A stretch of DNA of 64,000 nt from Amoebidium appalachense (GCA_963693365.1 CAVNZM010000003.1:13454001-13518000); one strand, 5' to 3'; shown: positions 32,454-44,543, counted from the first letter of the stretch. Numbers and translations are program-made. Notes: a model not told the origin generated them from the sequence alone.

Positions 32454-32518
32454 CTACAAATCGTGCTCGAAGCACTCATCATCATTATCAGGGAACTCAT
32501 ACGAAACATTGGCATTTA
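32454..32518 (-). pseudogene. Acidic C-terminal fragment of an unknown gene
   Basis: A minus-strand frame entering from Ngaro copy 4 gives NVSYEFPDNDDECFEHDL and a TAG stop, followed by AATAAA at 32402-32397. This looks like the last 20 codons and 3' UTR of a gene cut off by copy 4. Acidic tails of this kind are common in transposases, but the gene is unidentified. Confidence 0.35.
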
Positions 32519-32704
32519 GGTTTTATTTGTGGAAACTATTGACATAAATATTTTTCTGGGTAAACACGTAGGATGGGTGTTCGGTACCAACATAACCATG
32601 TAGGCTTCATTTCGTGTTTTAGCAGTTAGCGGTTGGCTGCCCGCACACGGGCACCTATTAGCCAGTCAAAACATCAGATACCACAGATCACTAGACCGAG
32701 TTAT

Positions 32705-32780
32705 GATTGGCTCGGATCAGATTTCACATATCACTAGATCGATTTTTGATTGGCTCAGATCGGTAGGCTTAGGTATATAA
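32705..32780 (+). promoter_or_regulatory. Double CCAAT plus TATA promoter, Ngaro copy 4
   Basis: GATTGGCTC at 32705-32713 and 32748-32756, with TATATAA at 32774-32780 about 119 bp before the gag ATG. Confidence 0.65.
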
Positions 32781-32898
32781 GCACGACAGTTTTTAGCAGA
32801 TCAGCAAGCTACAAACACATCTTCTGTGTTTAGCATCCACAGCCTTACAGCTATATATTCCTTTTTCATTCTCCCTATCTTTCCCTACGCCGGTCAGC

Positions 32899-34073
32899 AT
32901 GCCGCCGAAAAAGCGCCAGGCCTCAGCCGCCGCCCCTGCCGCGGCACCTAAGCGCCTGACCCGCAGCGACCTCCGCCACAGGCTGACCAACGCTCCCGCG
33001 GACACTGACGCGCCTTCAGCGGCCCATACCACCACGGACCCGGACCCGCCGGCTACTCTCCCCTCCACTCCTGAAGTCCCCCCTCAGGCCCCGCCGTCCC
33101 CCGCAGATGACTTCTCAAGACGCCGTCCTGGCCGCCCTCACCGCCATCAGCACCCAGATGGCTGGCGTCCTGGCTGCTCTCACCAACCGCGACCCTCCCG
33201 CGCCCCCCCGCCGCGCCTTCCACACCCGGGGAGGTTTCCCCGGGGCTGCATCTCGGCCCTGACCTAGACCTACCTGCCCTGCCCGCGCCCCCCATCACAG
33301 GTGAGAACACTGGCGACATTCAGCCGGGCACACTCCCGCTTCCCCCCGCGGATGTGCTGGCAGATTTGCGCGCCAATCGTTTCGTCGACCTGTATAAGTT
33401 CACCCCCCGCCGCCCTCCTGGCCCCATCCAAGAAAGGTCAGCATCTGCGCATGGCCGACGACGGCAGCATCGAGACTTTTCGCCAAGACAAACCCGTTCC
33501 CCTGCGTTCACTCGTCATTTGGATCCAAGCTTGGACCCATTACATGGCCGCCAAGCACCACCTCGGCCTCCCCACGGACAAAGACGTACTTTGGACTCAG
33601 CACATCACTCGCCTCAGCACCCGATACCCGTGGGCCCAGATCCACAACTATGACGTATACGCCCGCACCGTTGCCCACCAGCAGGTTCGGGCTCCGATCG
33701 AGTGTCCCAACCTGCTCGCCCAACTCCACCAGGATCTCCTCCTGCCACCCACTCTGCTCATCCCGGACGCATGTCAGCGCTGTAGATTCCCCCCGACCAC
33801 CCCAGCGCAGCCTGCCCCATGTACCCCAAGCCCGGCTGTGGTCTTGACGGCTTTAAGCCGCCCCACAAGCCCGGCGGGGGTCAAACCCCTAACCGCCCTG
33901 GCCCGCAACCCGGCCCGGCAAAACCGGCCCGACCCGTGGATCTACCCGCGACGCACTGCAGGAATTTCCACATTAACGGTCGGTCCTGCGCTAAGCAGCC
34001 CTGCCCCTTCTCCCACGTGTGCCCGCTCTGCTCTGGCACACACCCCCGCAAAGACTGCAAGCACAATGCCTAG
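32899..34073 (+). pseudogene. Gag-like protein, Ngaro copy 4 (frameshifted)
   Basis: Starts MPPKKRQ like the other copies but has extra C bases at several runs: near 33099 (CCCCCGCAG), 33205 and 33404, and further changes near 33790. The reading therefore hops between frames. The C-terminal Cys-His segments are intact in one frame from 33819 to 34073. All visible breaks are at C runs. Confidence 0.75.
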
Positions 34074-34394
34074 TCTTCGCGCACACCCACACACACCGCT
34101 AGAACATAGGGGTTACTAATAGGAGCTAGGACACACGAGTACAGGGAAACGGAGCTCGGGAGAACGGGCCAATAGGGCTGAGTACAAAATTTCGCAGGCC
34201 AACTACGGCGCCCGCGCGCGTCAAGAATAAATGTCCCTACACAAAGACGTTTATTCTGGCCACTGCACATAATTTTACTCCCCCCCCCATCCCACGAGCC
34301 TCCCCCCCCCCCCCTTACACTCACCTAGCACTCCCTCCCCCCCCTTCTTCTACCTCTGTGTCCGCCCACACCCCGCGTGCTCGGGCACATTCCC

Positions 34395-34471
34395 CTGCAC
34401 AGGGCCCCGCTGCCCTCCCTGCCCACCCTCACTTGGGCCCAGCTGCCCTACTCTAACCCCCCGGGGCCCTG

Positions 34472-34505
<34 letters not shown>

Positions 34506-36201
34506 CTGCGGGGATCTCCCCAAGGGTACACCACCCTTGCTAACCACCCCCTTCCCCCCGAGGCTCAGACCCGGAGGCCCGCCCGCTGCCCCAGCACCAC
34601 ATTGACACCTCCCGCCTCCGGGAACTGCTGGCCTCCTACCCGGACCAACCATTCGCCACACAACTCCTCCACGATGTCGAATTCGGCGTCGACATCGGCT
34701 ATCGCGGCCCCTCCACCTCTCGGGTGGGCCCCAACCTACCCACCACCCCGGAGGCAGCTGCCGCTATCACGGTGGATATTGCCAAAGAAGTCGCCCTCGG
34801 CCACCTGCGCGGCCCCCTCTCCCCGGCCCAATTCTTTGACGAATTTCCGGTCCACCGCTCCTCCCCCATTGGCGCCGTTACCAAGAAAGGGAACCCCCCC
34901 AAGTACCGTCGAATCCACCACCTCTCCTGGCCCCGGGGTAGCAGTGTCAATGACAGCATCACCTACCCCGACGAACTTCAGTACATTCGCGCCCGGGATG
35001 TCACCCAACTCATTCTCGACGCAGGCCCCGGCTGCTACATGGCCGTGGCAGATGTGCAGGCTGCCTTCCGGCACATGCCCATCCGACCGGAAGACCACCA
35101 CTTAATGGCATTCAAATGGCAAGGGCATTTTTACGTTGAAACCAGACTGCCCTTCGGCCTGAAATCTAGCCCAGCCATCTGGGAACGGATCGCGGCCACC
35201 CTACAGTGGCTGGCACACCAGCACGGTATTACCCTCATCCGCCACTACGTAGACGACTGGATTATAGTCGCCCCCACACAAGAGCAGTGCCAACGTCACC
35301 TATCCACCTTCCTGCAACTCTGCCGAGAGCTGCACATTGCCATCTCCGAAGACAAGATGCAGGGCCCGGCTACCCGTGTCGTCTTCATCGGTATCGAATT
35401 CGACTCCATCGCCATGGAGGCACGAATCCCGGCTTCCAAGCTCTCGGACCTACTCGACCTCACTTCCCACCCAAAGCCCACCATCACCATTCGGGACCTC
35501 CAGTCCCTCCTCGGCAAACTCACCTGGTGTGCCCAGCTGGTTCCCCCCGGGAGGGCCTTCTCCCAGCGCCTATGGGCCCTTCTCCGGACCCACCCACACC
35601 TTGCCGGCCACCACCACATACGACTGACTGCTGCCGCCCGGGCCGACATAGCCGAATGGCACCAGTTCCTCACATCATGGAATGGGGTGCACCTCATCAC
35701 ACCCCCCACATACACCACCCTGGCCACTGATGCTGCCGGATCGGTGGGTCTACATCACATGTAGGAGGCCACTGGCTCGACCAATGGTTCTTCATGCCCT
35801 GGTCCCCCTCCACCCAAGCCCTCTATGCTCATGAGGGTAAACTCGGTTCTTCCGTCATCGAACTCCTGGCCATCGCAGCCGCCGTGGCCCTCTGGGCCCC
35901 CTCCTGGTCCACCCACCATGTCCGTATTTTATGCGACAACACGGGTGCTGTGTCTGACCTGCACTCCCGGTCTTCCCCCCACCCCGTGATGGCCAAACTT
36001 ATTCGGTTCATCACCCGCATGGAAATGCAATACCAATTTATGTTACAGGCATCCTACCTACCAGGACCCCTCAACCATCTGGCCGATGCCATTTCTCGTA
36101 ACCAACTTCCCCGGGCCCGACGACTCCGACCTTCCCTGCAACCGGAGCCCTGCCCCTTCCCCTCCTGGGTCCACGAGTTCCTATCCCTTCCCTTGGGCTA
36201 A
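34395..36201 (+). pseudogene. Reverse transcriptase-RNase H, Ngaro copy 4 (broken)
   Basis: The poly-C tract (34475-34504, 30 bases) and leader are present. The RT domain is open from 34724 with YVDD (RHYVDDWII) and runs into RNase H. At about 35750-35763 an 11-base insertion inside ATDAAGSVGL introduces a stop, after which the rest of RNase H (VIELLAIAAA, CDNTGAV, NHLADAISR) resumes to the stop at 36199-36201. A 25-base poly-C tract and CAG follow. Confidence 0.82.
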
Positions 36202-36257
36202 CCCCCCCCCCCCCCCCCCCCCCCCCAGATCTCCCGTTCCGGAGCAACACTGGCAGA

Positions 36258-36789
36258 TTGGCCCCCCACTTTGCTCCGGCCGAGCTGCTTCGAGCCACCA
36301 CTACCCTGCAGGAATGCCAGGCCCTGAGTCTCAACCTCGACTCTCGGGCCTTTTACTCCCCGGGTGCAAAAAGGGTTCATCGATTTCTGTGTGGCATCTC
36401 GGCTGCAATCCTCCTCCGGGTCCTCCCTCCCGGCCTCCCCACACACCGTGCAACTTTTTCTCGCCTGGTGTGCCCAACGAGGGGTACAGGCCTCTTCCTT
36501 AACCGGCTACAATTCGGCCATCACTAGGCTCCACCTCGACATGGGCCTCCCTGCTCCCTACCCCCACGACAAGTCTCTGGCCTGGTTCCTACGGGGGGTG
36601 GGCCGATGGCAGCTTTCTCACAACATCCGACCCCGCTCATCCACCAGGGAACCCCTCCTCCCCTCCCACCTCCGCCTACTCCATGGCCAGTGCCCCACCA
36701 AGGCCTCCTCGGCCAATCTCCGGCTATGGACGGCCCTCATCGTCGGTTTCTGTGGTCTCCTCCGTTCAGGGGAATTTACCTCCAAGACC
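36258..36789 (+). pseudogene. Tyrosine recombinase 5' part, Ngaro copy 4
   Basis: Matches the start of the copy 1 recombinase (MAPHFAPAELLRATTTLQEC). A frameshift near 36357-36372 moves the rest to another frame, which continues to GLLRSGEFTSKT, where copia is inserted at 36790. Confidence 0.8.
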
Positions 36790-37557
36790 TGTTGGACATT
36801 GTGTTCATAGAAGCTAGTTCTAGTGCACGTTGTTCCTTCTGTAAGTCAGAAATGATTGCATCTTGTGAGGCCAACCTCTGCTCCAGTAGTTGGACTAGTT
36901 GCTGCAACTGTAAGTTGTCAGACATAGTGTCGTGTATGATGGGTAACTAGTCTATGTGTTTTGTGCACTGGAAACGACAGTAGAAAAGTGTAAATCAAAC
37001 GTTCTGCTTCCCATGTTTGTGACATGGGAGGCACTGCTTTATATAGTCGTTGGCCACCTCATGGTGGCCTCGTGTGCACCCTGGTGGTGGGCCATGTACA
37101 GCATGGCCGAAAAGAGAGCACAATGAAAACAAGTCGTTAAAGAGATATAAAAGTTAACTGTGCACGTTGAGTGGCTAGTTAACTTGCACTAAAGCACACA
37201 AATAAACGTGTTTAACACACCAATTGCAGTTAAACGTAAATCTTGCTTCACACAACTAAAAATATTCTGAGAATATCCGGGAATAAAGCACACTACCACT
37301 CTAAGAATAGAATCCTGTGGCAAATATAGACATGACATCATCTGAACCGGGAATAGCCGAAAAGAGAGCACAATTAGCACGTTGCTAGTGAAGCTCGTCA
37401 TTGGTACAGTTTTGGCTCAAACATATAACTACCATATATGAATATGACCGTAAACAAAAGCTCTATGCACTCGAGTGAGTGTTGAAACAGTTATTCAATT
37501 GCTCAGAAACTTTCTCTAACAGACATTGCTAGCCGGGAGTACCAGTGTACTCCAACA
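36790..37557 (-). repeat. 3' LTR of copia 1
   Basis: 768 bp. A purine tract on the minus strand, complementary to CCCCTACTCAATT (37558-37570), adjoins it. A second copy of that 13-mer lies at 37644-37656. Confidence 0.93.
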
Positions 37558-37744
37558 CCCCTACTCAATTGGATAATTATGGTATGAATTAATGCAACTG
37601 AGCTCGAGTGCTTCAGGTGCACAAAATACAGACAATAAAGATTCCCCTACTCAATTTTAGTATGGTACACGTAGTTGCACAGTCGGATGCAACTCTCTCC
37701 CCCCCCCCTGAAGTATGAGGGCGCAGTTGGTTGATGACGGGTGC

Positions 37745-40145
37745 TCAGCACATGTTGAGCATCCCCACGGCCTTGGTGAAGAAAGAGGCAGACAGGGCCT
37801 TGGTGAACATGTCGGCCTTGTTGTCAGCAGAAGCCACCGGGACCACAGTGATGTTGCCCAGCAGGTGATGTTCCTTGACGGAGCAGTAGCGGACGTCGAG
37901 TGCTGGTCTTGGGCTTAACCCCCAGGGTGTCCAGCAGGGCCCGGGCAGACTCATTGTCCCCATGGATGGGCACCGGGGTGGGCTCATTGATAGGATTAAG
38001 GCCCAGGTCGTCCATCACATAGTTGAGCCATAGGGCCTCGTTCGTAGCAGCAGACATGGCCACAAATTCAGCCTCAGTGGAGCTGTGGGTGGTGATGGAC
38101 TGGAGCCGAGACACCCAGGACACAGGGGAGGAGTTGATGAAGAAGACATAGCCCGTGGTGGAGCGCCGGGTGTCGCGGTCCTCGGCGTAGTCGGAGTCGG
38201 AGTAGCCAACAAGGTTGGGGGGGCCGGGACGGTAGACAATACCCAGGTCGATGGTGGCCAGCAGGTAGCTTACAACTCTGGTAGCCATAGTCCAGTGGGT
38301 GACGGTGGGCGCATGAATGTGTCGAGTAAGGACTCCCAGAGCCTGGGAAATGTCGGGGCGGGTGGTACGCGCAATCCACAGCAGGGCACCGACCAGGCTG
38401 GCATAGTCCTCCTTCTTGCTGTAGGCTGGGGTCTTGTTGCTTTCACTGGCCTGGCCCGGGACGATGGGGGTCTTGGTGCCGGACATGTGGGTGAGACGAA
38501 AACGGGCAGCCAAGTCGATGATGTGTTGACGATGGCCCAGACGCAGAGACCCGTCCTCCAGCCAGGTAAGAGTGTGCCCGATGAGCAGGGTAGGACGACC
38601 CAGGTCCTTGGCAGAGAAACGAGCATCCAGCTTGGTGAAAAAATCGTCGATGAGCGCATCAGTGGCGGCCGTCACGGTGAAGTCATCCACGTAGGCAGCA
38701 AGGGCAATAAACGTTGGGGTCCCGGCATTCTTGATGAACAGGCACGGGTCAGCAGCACTCACAATGAAGCCTTGGTCGAGGAGATGGTCACGGAGGGCCT
38801 CATACCACTGGCGCGTTGCCTGTTTTAGGCCGTAGAGCGCCTTGTGGAGCAAGCCGACAGCATGGGGGGCCGAGGGGTTGACGAAGCCAGGGGGCTGCTC
38901 AATGTAGATGGTCTCGTTGACGGTGCCGTTGAGGAATGCTGTGTTGACGTCGATGTGGCGCAGAGGCAGACCTTGGGCCACGGAGGTAGCCAAAACCAGC
39001 CGGATGGTAGCCAGCGCAGCCACAGGTGACTCGGTGACGAAATAGTCCTGGCCAGGCTGCTGGTAGTTGCCCCGGGCCACAAGCCGGGCCTTGAAAGCAG
39101 TGACGTTGCCGACGTTGTCCTGCTTGACCGTAAAGACCCAGCCGACCGGAATGACAGTGGAGCCATCCTCTGGACGGGGCACAAGGGTGAAGGTGCCGTT
39201 GTCTTCCAGGGCCTTGAGCTCACGGTGTTCACTGCTGGCAGCCTCCTCCCATTTCAGACGCTGGGGACTCTTGAGTGCAGCCCGGACAGTCTTGGGGACA
39301 ACAATGGTGGAAGCCTTGATGGGTGTTGATGCAGGAGCCGTAGCCTGGGGGGCAAGGGGGGCCGTAGCAGCAGCCACGTTGGCAGTCGGGCCTCGACGTT
39401 GGTCGTTGTACACAGCGCCACTATGGGTCGTCCGGGGGAGCCGATGTGCAGGCTCGGGCAGGATCGGAATGTCCAATTGATCACTCGGCGCTGTCCCATT
39501 GGCTGACAGACGAGACGAATCAGATTGCTGATCATTCCGGACGATGTGATTGGCTGGCTGATTTGACGAATCAGATGACTCCAAAAAATGATGAATTGCC
39601 GGTGCGGTCGACCAATCAGATGGGACATCACGGAGGGGGTGCAGAATAGCAGCCTCGTCGAACTGCACGTCACGGCTGACGGTCATCTTGTGTGCTGCTG
39701 GAATCCAGACCTTGTAGCCCTTGATGTTAGGAGGGTAGCCCACGAAGATGCCCTTGACGGCACGAGGCGCCAGTTTCGGTGTATCCTGTTGATGGACGTA
39801 GCAGGGAGAGCCCCAGACACGGAGCCGGCTGTAGTCGGGAGGAATGCCGGTCCACAGCAGGGCGGGAGACGATTGGCTGCCGGTGGCTCGCGACGGGAGC
39901 ATGTTGCGTATAAAAGCCGCGGTCACAGCTGCCTCGGCCCAGAATCCCACCGGAAGGCCGGACTGCTGCAGGAGTGCCCGAACCATGTCGAGGAGGGTCC
40001 GGTTCAGTCGTTCGGCAGTCCCATTCTGTTGAGGAGAGCCGGTGGTAGTGATCTGATGGCGAATGCCATGCTCACGGTTGTAGTCCCCGAAGGCCGTGCC
40101 CATGTACTCGCCCCCCGTCGGACTGAAACACCTGCATGGGAACAC
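37745..40145 (-). pseudogene. Copia 1 polyprotein, late integrase-RT-RNase H part
   Basis: The reading begins within the integrase core: the conserved SPQQNGTAERLNRTL motif carries the catalytic Glu. The copia RT follows, with WVFTVKQDNVGNVTAFKARL at its start and catalytic YVDD (LAAYVDDFTV). RNase H has SDSDYAEDRDTRRSTTGY and SSTEAEFVAMS and continues to GDNESARALL. Near 37900-37920 a frame change occurs. The last segment (SVKEHHLLGNI and ADMFTKAL) continues in another frame to a stop at 37745. The upstream break from the gag-integrase frame is near 40107, in a C6-C7 run. Two indels make this copy defective unless they are sequence errors. Confidence 0.85.
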
Positions 40146-42048
40146 CGTGTTGGGTAACCGCCGCCTTGTGGTACGTCACATATGCAGCCAGTGTGTCCGA
40201 CTTCTTGACGAGGGGCACGGCCGTGGTGTGGCCGGTGAATTCGTCGTGGAACGTCGCCAAGTACTGAGCACCACCGATCGCGGGAGGGAAGGGGCCGCTG
40301 ATGTCGCTGTGAACCTTGGCTAGGACCCGGGGAGCTTGGCTAGTTGATTCGGAGAAGGCAACACGGTGGGCTTTGCCGAGGGCACAGGGCTCACACACGC
40401 CCGGAGACTTGGCACCGCCACCCACCAACAGGCCTGCAGACTTGATGACCGAGCGTACAGCGTCAATGCCAGCATGGCCCAGACGGTAGTGCCACGTGTT
40501 GAGGTCGGCAGTAACCTTGAGGATACGCGGAGCAGTGGTGGTTTGGGCGTCCGGGGTTGTGTCCGCGCGCAGAAGAAACACCGCCATGTGGTACAGCTTG
40601 GTGCCGACAGCCGAGCCGGTAGCCAGAATTTGATCGCCGTAGCACAACTTAACGCCGCCGCGGGTGTCAAAGCGGGGTAAAACACCGTTGGTAGTTGCCG
40701 TGAACACACTGATGAGAGTGTCGGGGATGGAGGGCACGTAGAGTACATCCGTCAGCTGATGCACCGCAGTAACGCCGTCGATGGTGCTGGAAAAGAACAC
40801 GTCGCCCACCCCAAGCACTGCACATGCACCCTTGTCGGCTACTTGGACCGTGGAGTAAGGCGCCGCACGCATGTTGATGAACACATCGGGCCGGGGGCAC
40901 ACATGGTCAGTGGCTCCAGAGTCGAGGAGCACCTTGTTGGTGCCACAGTCGTTGCTAGACATGAGGAAAGCCCGGGGAGCGGCAGCCCCCCCCTTGCACT
41001 GTGCCGTAGTGTGGGTAGTAGAGGCAGGGTGGTTGATGCAGGACCCAGGCGGGAGGGGACCACCCTTAGGTTTGCGGCCGTTGGCACGGTTGCCCCCCTT
41101 GCACATGGCGGTAGTGTGACTGGTAGACAGTGGGTGGTTGACGCAGGAACCCTTGGGGTAGGTGCTGGCACGGTTGTTGCCAGAGTTGCTGTGTTGGCCG
41201 TTGCCGTTGGGGCACTGAGACTTGATGTGGCCTGGTTTGCCGCAGCCGTGGCAGATGACAGGTTGAGGAGCCCGTGTGGTGAAGGCGGCCGGCCCGGAGC
41301 TGGTAGTCACACGTGCACGTGGGTGGCTGGTCTCATATGCCCGTAGCTGTTGGAGGAGGCCCATCACGGTAGGCTTGGGTGTCATCTTGTAGGCAATTAC
41401 AGGCATTTCGTAGTAAGGCACCTTGCCGAGGTCGTTGGTGAGCTTGGTCAGCACTTGAGCATCACCAATTTGTGTGCCGTAATCGGCCAGGCGCCGCACG
41501 TAGCCGCGGAGTTTCATGGCGTATTTCGTCGCGGTGTCCGTAGGTTCAGGCGTAGAATTCATGTACAGCCCGATAAGGTCGTACTGATTGGCCTCAGATT
41601 GCTCCAGGTAGTGGGCAGATAGGGCCGACCATATCTCCGCAGGTGTGGTGGTGCGTGTTAACCCTAGGATACAACGCACGTCAACCGAGAGTGCTTGCCA
41701 CAGGTAGGAACGGGCAGTGTCGACCTGTTCACGGGTAGCCGGGTGCTCCGTACTGGGCGCGATGGTGTGGAGAAGACCAGCACCAGAAAGCTGGACATAC
41801 ATGGTTTCGGCCCATGTGTGGTAGTCCGTGCCTGAATCATTATCAATGCCAGTGAAGAGAGGGATGTCGACCTTGAACTTGATGGAATCATTACGTGAGG
41901 GGCCCATAACCCTGTTGGACATTGTGTTCATAGAAGCTAGTTCTAGTGCACGTTGTTCCTTCTGTAAGTCAGAAATGATTGCATCTTGTGAGGCCAACCT
42001 CTGCTCCAGTAGTTGGACTAGTTGCTGCAACTGTAAGTTGTCAGACAT
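40099..42048 (-). CDS. Copia 1 gag-protease-integrase polyprotein part
   Basis: Starts inside the 5' LTR (ATG at 42048, MSDNLQLQQL) and reads across the LTR end and primer-binding site. The capsid-like region is followed by a zinc knuckle (CHGCGKPGHIKSQC) and two Cys/His repeats of the form NHPxSTxHTTAxCKGG. The aspartic protease motif is LLDSGATDHVCP. The integrase zinc domain (WHYRLGHAG...CEPC) and the first part of the catalytic core (VHSDISGPF) follow. The ORF ends in an unrelated tail after the frame break near 40107. Gag start codons inside the LTR are known for Ty1. Confidence 0.87.
41900..41912 (-). promoter_or_regulatory. Copia 1 primer-binding site, half-tRNA-iMet type
   Basis: Immediately after the 5' LTR the minus strand reads GGGTTATGGGCCC. 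This complements the anticodon arm of initiator tRNA-Met (GGGCCCAUAACCC), the internal primer site known for Drosophila copia. Here the site is also translated as part of gag. Confidence 0.8.
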
Positions 42049-42680
42049 AGTGTCGTGTATGATGGGTAACTAGTCTATGTGTTTTGTGCACTGGAAACGA
42101 CAGTAGAAAAGTGTAAATCAAACGTTCTGCTTCCCATGTTTGTGACATGGGAGGCACTGCTTTATATAGTCGTTGGCCACCTCATGGTGGCCTCGTGTGC
42201 ACCCTGGTGGTGGGCCATGTACAGCATGGCCGAAAAGAGAGCACAATGAAAACAAGTCGTTAAAGAGATATAAAAGTTAACTCTGCACGTTGAGTGGCTA
42301 GTTAACTTGCACTAAAGCACACAAATAAACGTGTTTAACACACCAATTGCAGTTAAACGTAAATCTTGCTTCACACAACTAAAAATATTCTGAGAATATC
42401 CGGGAATAAAGCACACTACCACTCTAAGAATAGAATCCTGTGGCAAATATAGACATGACATCATCTGAACCGGGAATAGCCGAAAAGAGAGCACAATTAG
42501 CACGTTGCTAGTGAAGCTCGTCATTGGTACAGTTTTGGCTCAAACATATAACTACCATATATGAATATGACCGTAAACAAAAGCTCTATGCACTCGAGTG
42601 AGTGTTGAAACAGTTATTCAATTGCTCAGAAACTTTCTCTAACAGACATTGCTAGCCGGGAGTACCAGTGTACTCCAGCA
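41913..42680 (-). repeat. 5' LTR of copia 1
   Basis: 768 bp; contains promoter and gag start. It differs from the 3' LTR at very few positions (for example GTGCACG against CTGCACG near 42284, and the penultimate A/G). Confidence 0.93.
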
Positions 42681-43186
42681 AGACCCTGACTTCTTTCGAC
42701 CCATCCCGTCACGTTAAACGGAAGGACGTGACCTTCAGCTACACCCCCACCGGTACTTTGTCCCATGCCACCCTCCACCTGCCAACCTCTACGACGGATG
42801 TACAGGCCCGAGGTGTCAACGTCACCCTAGCTGCCCTGCCCCTCACCCACTTCTCCCCAGCCCATCTCCTCCGGCAGTTCCTGGATACAACGTCCGGTCA
42901 ACCCGACGACCCCCTCTTCAGTCTCGGTGGCATCCCCTACACCAAGAGTGCTTTCTCTGCCGATTTCCGTGCCCTCCTCTCCCGGGCAGGCCTCTCACCC
43001 TCCCGGTTTGCCGGACACAGCCTCCGCATCGGGGGGGCCACAGCACTGGCTGAGGCCGGGGTCGACGACTCCCGGATCAAACAACTCGGCAGGTGGTCCT
43101 CCGACTGCTTCCTGATCTATACCCGACTTCGTCCGGCCTCCATTGCTGCCACCACCACACGTGTATTCGCCTCTATTCTTAAGTGA
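42681..43186 (+). pseudogene. Tyrosine recombinase 3' part, Ngaro copy 4
   Basis: Continues the recombinase after the copia insertion. This part is fully open and shows the best-preserved catalytic boxes of the family: HSLRIGGATALAEAG (HxxR), IKQLGRWSSDCF and the nucleophile region FLIYTRLRPAS. It ends VFASILK with TGA. Joined to the 5' part it would have one further frameshift at about 36360. Confidence 0.85.
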
Positions 43187-43782
43187 AACCTTTGGAGCAA
43201 GCATACTGCTCTCGTGCCGTGGTTTACAACCATTGCAGGTTCACTTTCGTCCAAGGGGATGTCCCCCTAGAGGCAACACACGTCCCGGAGTAGTTTTCAT
43301 AGAGGTTTTATTTGTGGAAATTATTGACATAAATATTTTTCTGGGTAAACACGTAGGATGGGTGTTCGGTACCAACATAACCATGTAGGCTTTATTTCGT
43401 GTTTTAGCAGTTAGCGGTTGGCTGCCCGCACACGGGCACCTATTAGCCAGTCAAACATCAGATACCACAGATCACTAGACCGAGTTATGATTGGCTCGGA
43501 TCAGATTTCACATATCACTAGATCGATTTTTGATTGGCTCAGATCGGTCTTAGGAGGGGGCCGGGGGGGGAGTGATGCAAATACACGTAGACACACGGGG
43601 GGAGGGGGAGGGGGGAGGAGACCGAGGAGGAGTGTGAACATAGTCGTAGGAATTTAATTTATTATCATAGGTGTCTCCGTAGGTATCAAGCTTATGGTGT
43701 AGTTTAATTTATTATTTTCTTCGTAATTTATTTAATTTAATTTTTTTTTTGGAGACTGATTAGTCTATGTCTTTTTAGGGGG

Positions 43783-44543
43783 TGTTAGATGTAATGTGAC
43801 TGAGGTGGGACTCAGCTTTTCCGGGGGCCGGGGAGGGAGTTGACATATACTAATCCGTCTCAGCAGAGCAGCCTAAGTCTACGATCGAGATCGGGGGGGG
43901 GGGGGGGGGGGGGCGGGTCCACAGATCATCAAGATCAAGTCTGATGCTGGGGCGAGGCTCAAGATAGCTGTACAGCTGCGTGCATCTTGCCTCTGCCGGC
44001 GCAGGGCAGGACCACGTCAGCTGGAGCAGCCAACCAATAGAATTCTAATTAGTGTGTAGGATAGATCATAGGAGGACTTTGGAATGTGATAAGTTCGGGC
44101 AGAAGCCCTTTGTAAATATTGGCAAGTTTTGATAGTATATGCTGCCAAACGTATTTATATATATTTCGATGTAGAGGAAAAGGGGGGGGGGAGGGGGGGG
44201 GGGAGATAGTATGAAATGTAGAATTAGACTCTGCGGTGCCACAAGGGGAAGGGAGAGGGGTAAGACTTGGATAAATATATTAGTGTCAGCCGATCGACTT
44301 AGCTCGTGCAGGCGCACGATAGAGTTAGATCGGAATGTATGGAATGTGGCATCGTAGGGGGGCCAGGTGATGATGATCTTGTAGGGCACGGCCTTGATGG
44401 CCTCAGTTGTGACTTAGCCTCATTCCGTTCGGACCTAAGTTTGCCCGTCGGAGCCTGGTCTTAATAAACTTTACCGTTTTTCAGTACACGTTCGTTCCTT
44501 TCCGTGTGTGTACACTTAGTAGAGTGCCGCGTCTCTTAATACA
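43783..44543 (+). repeat. Gypsy 3' LTR, left arm copy
   Basis: Begins TGTTAGATGTAATG after a T-rich then AGGGGG purine tract. It contains CTTAATAAACTTT near 44460 as a likely polyadenylation signal. The 3' boundary is approximate (ACA at 44543). It is identical to the right-arm copy near 53277-54038. Confidence 0.55.

Larger units (their letters stand above)
36790..42680 (-). mobile_element. Ty1/copia LTR retrotransposon 1, full length
   Basis: A 5,891-bp element on the minus strand with 768-bp LTRs at 36790-37557 and 41913-42680, starting TGTTGG and ending CCA(A/G)CA. It is flanked by the 5-bp target duplication AGACC (36785-36789 and 42681-42685) inside the Ngaro recombinase. The LTRs look nearly identical, so insertion was fairly recent. 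Internal order gag-protease-integrase-RT-RNase H is typical of copia. Confidence 0.95.
32519..43548 (+). mobile_element. Ngaro/PAT-type element copy 4, interrupted by copia
   Basis: Plus-strand element: A1 from 32519, gag, RT-RNase H, recombinase 5' part to 36789, then a copia insertion (36790-42680). The recombinase 3' part resumes at 42681, followed by B1 (43217-43303) and the first 245 bp of A2 (43304-43548). A2 is cut where inverted-repeat arm 2 begins. Gag, RT and recombinase all contain frame breaks, so the copy is dead. Confidence 0.88.
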
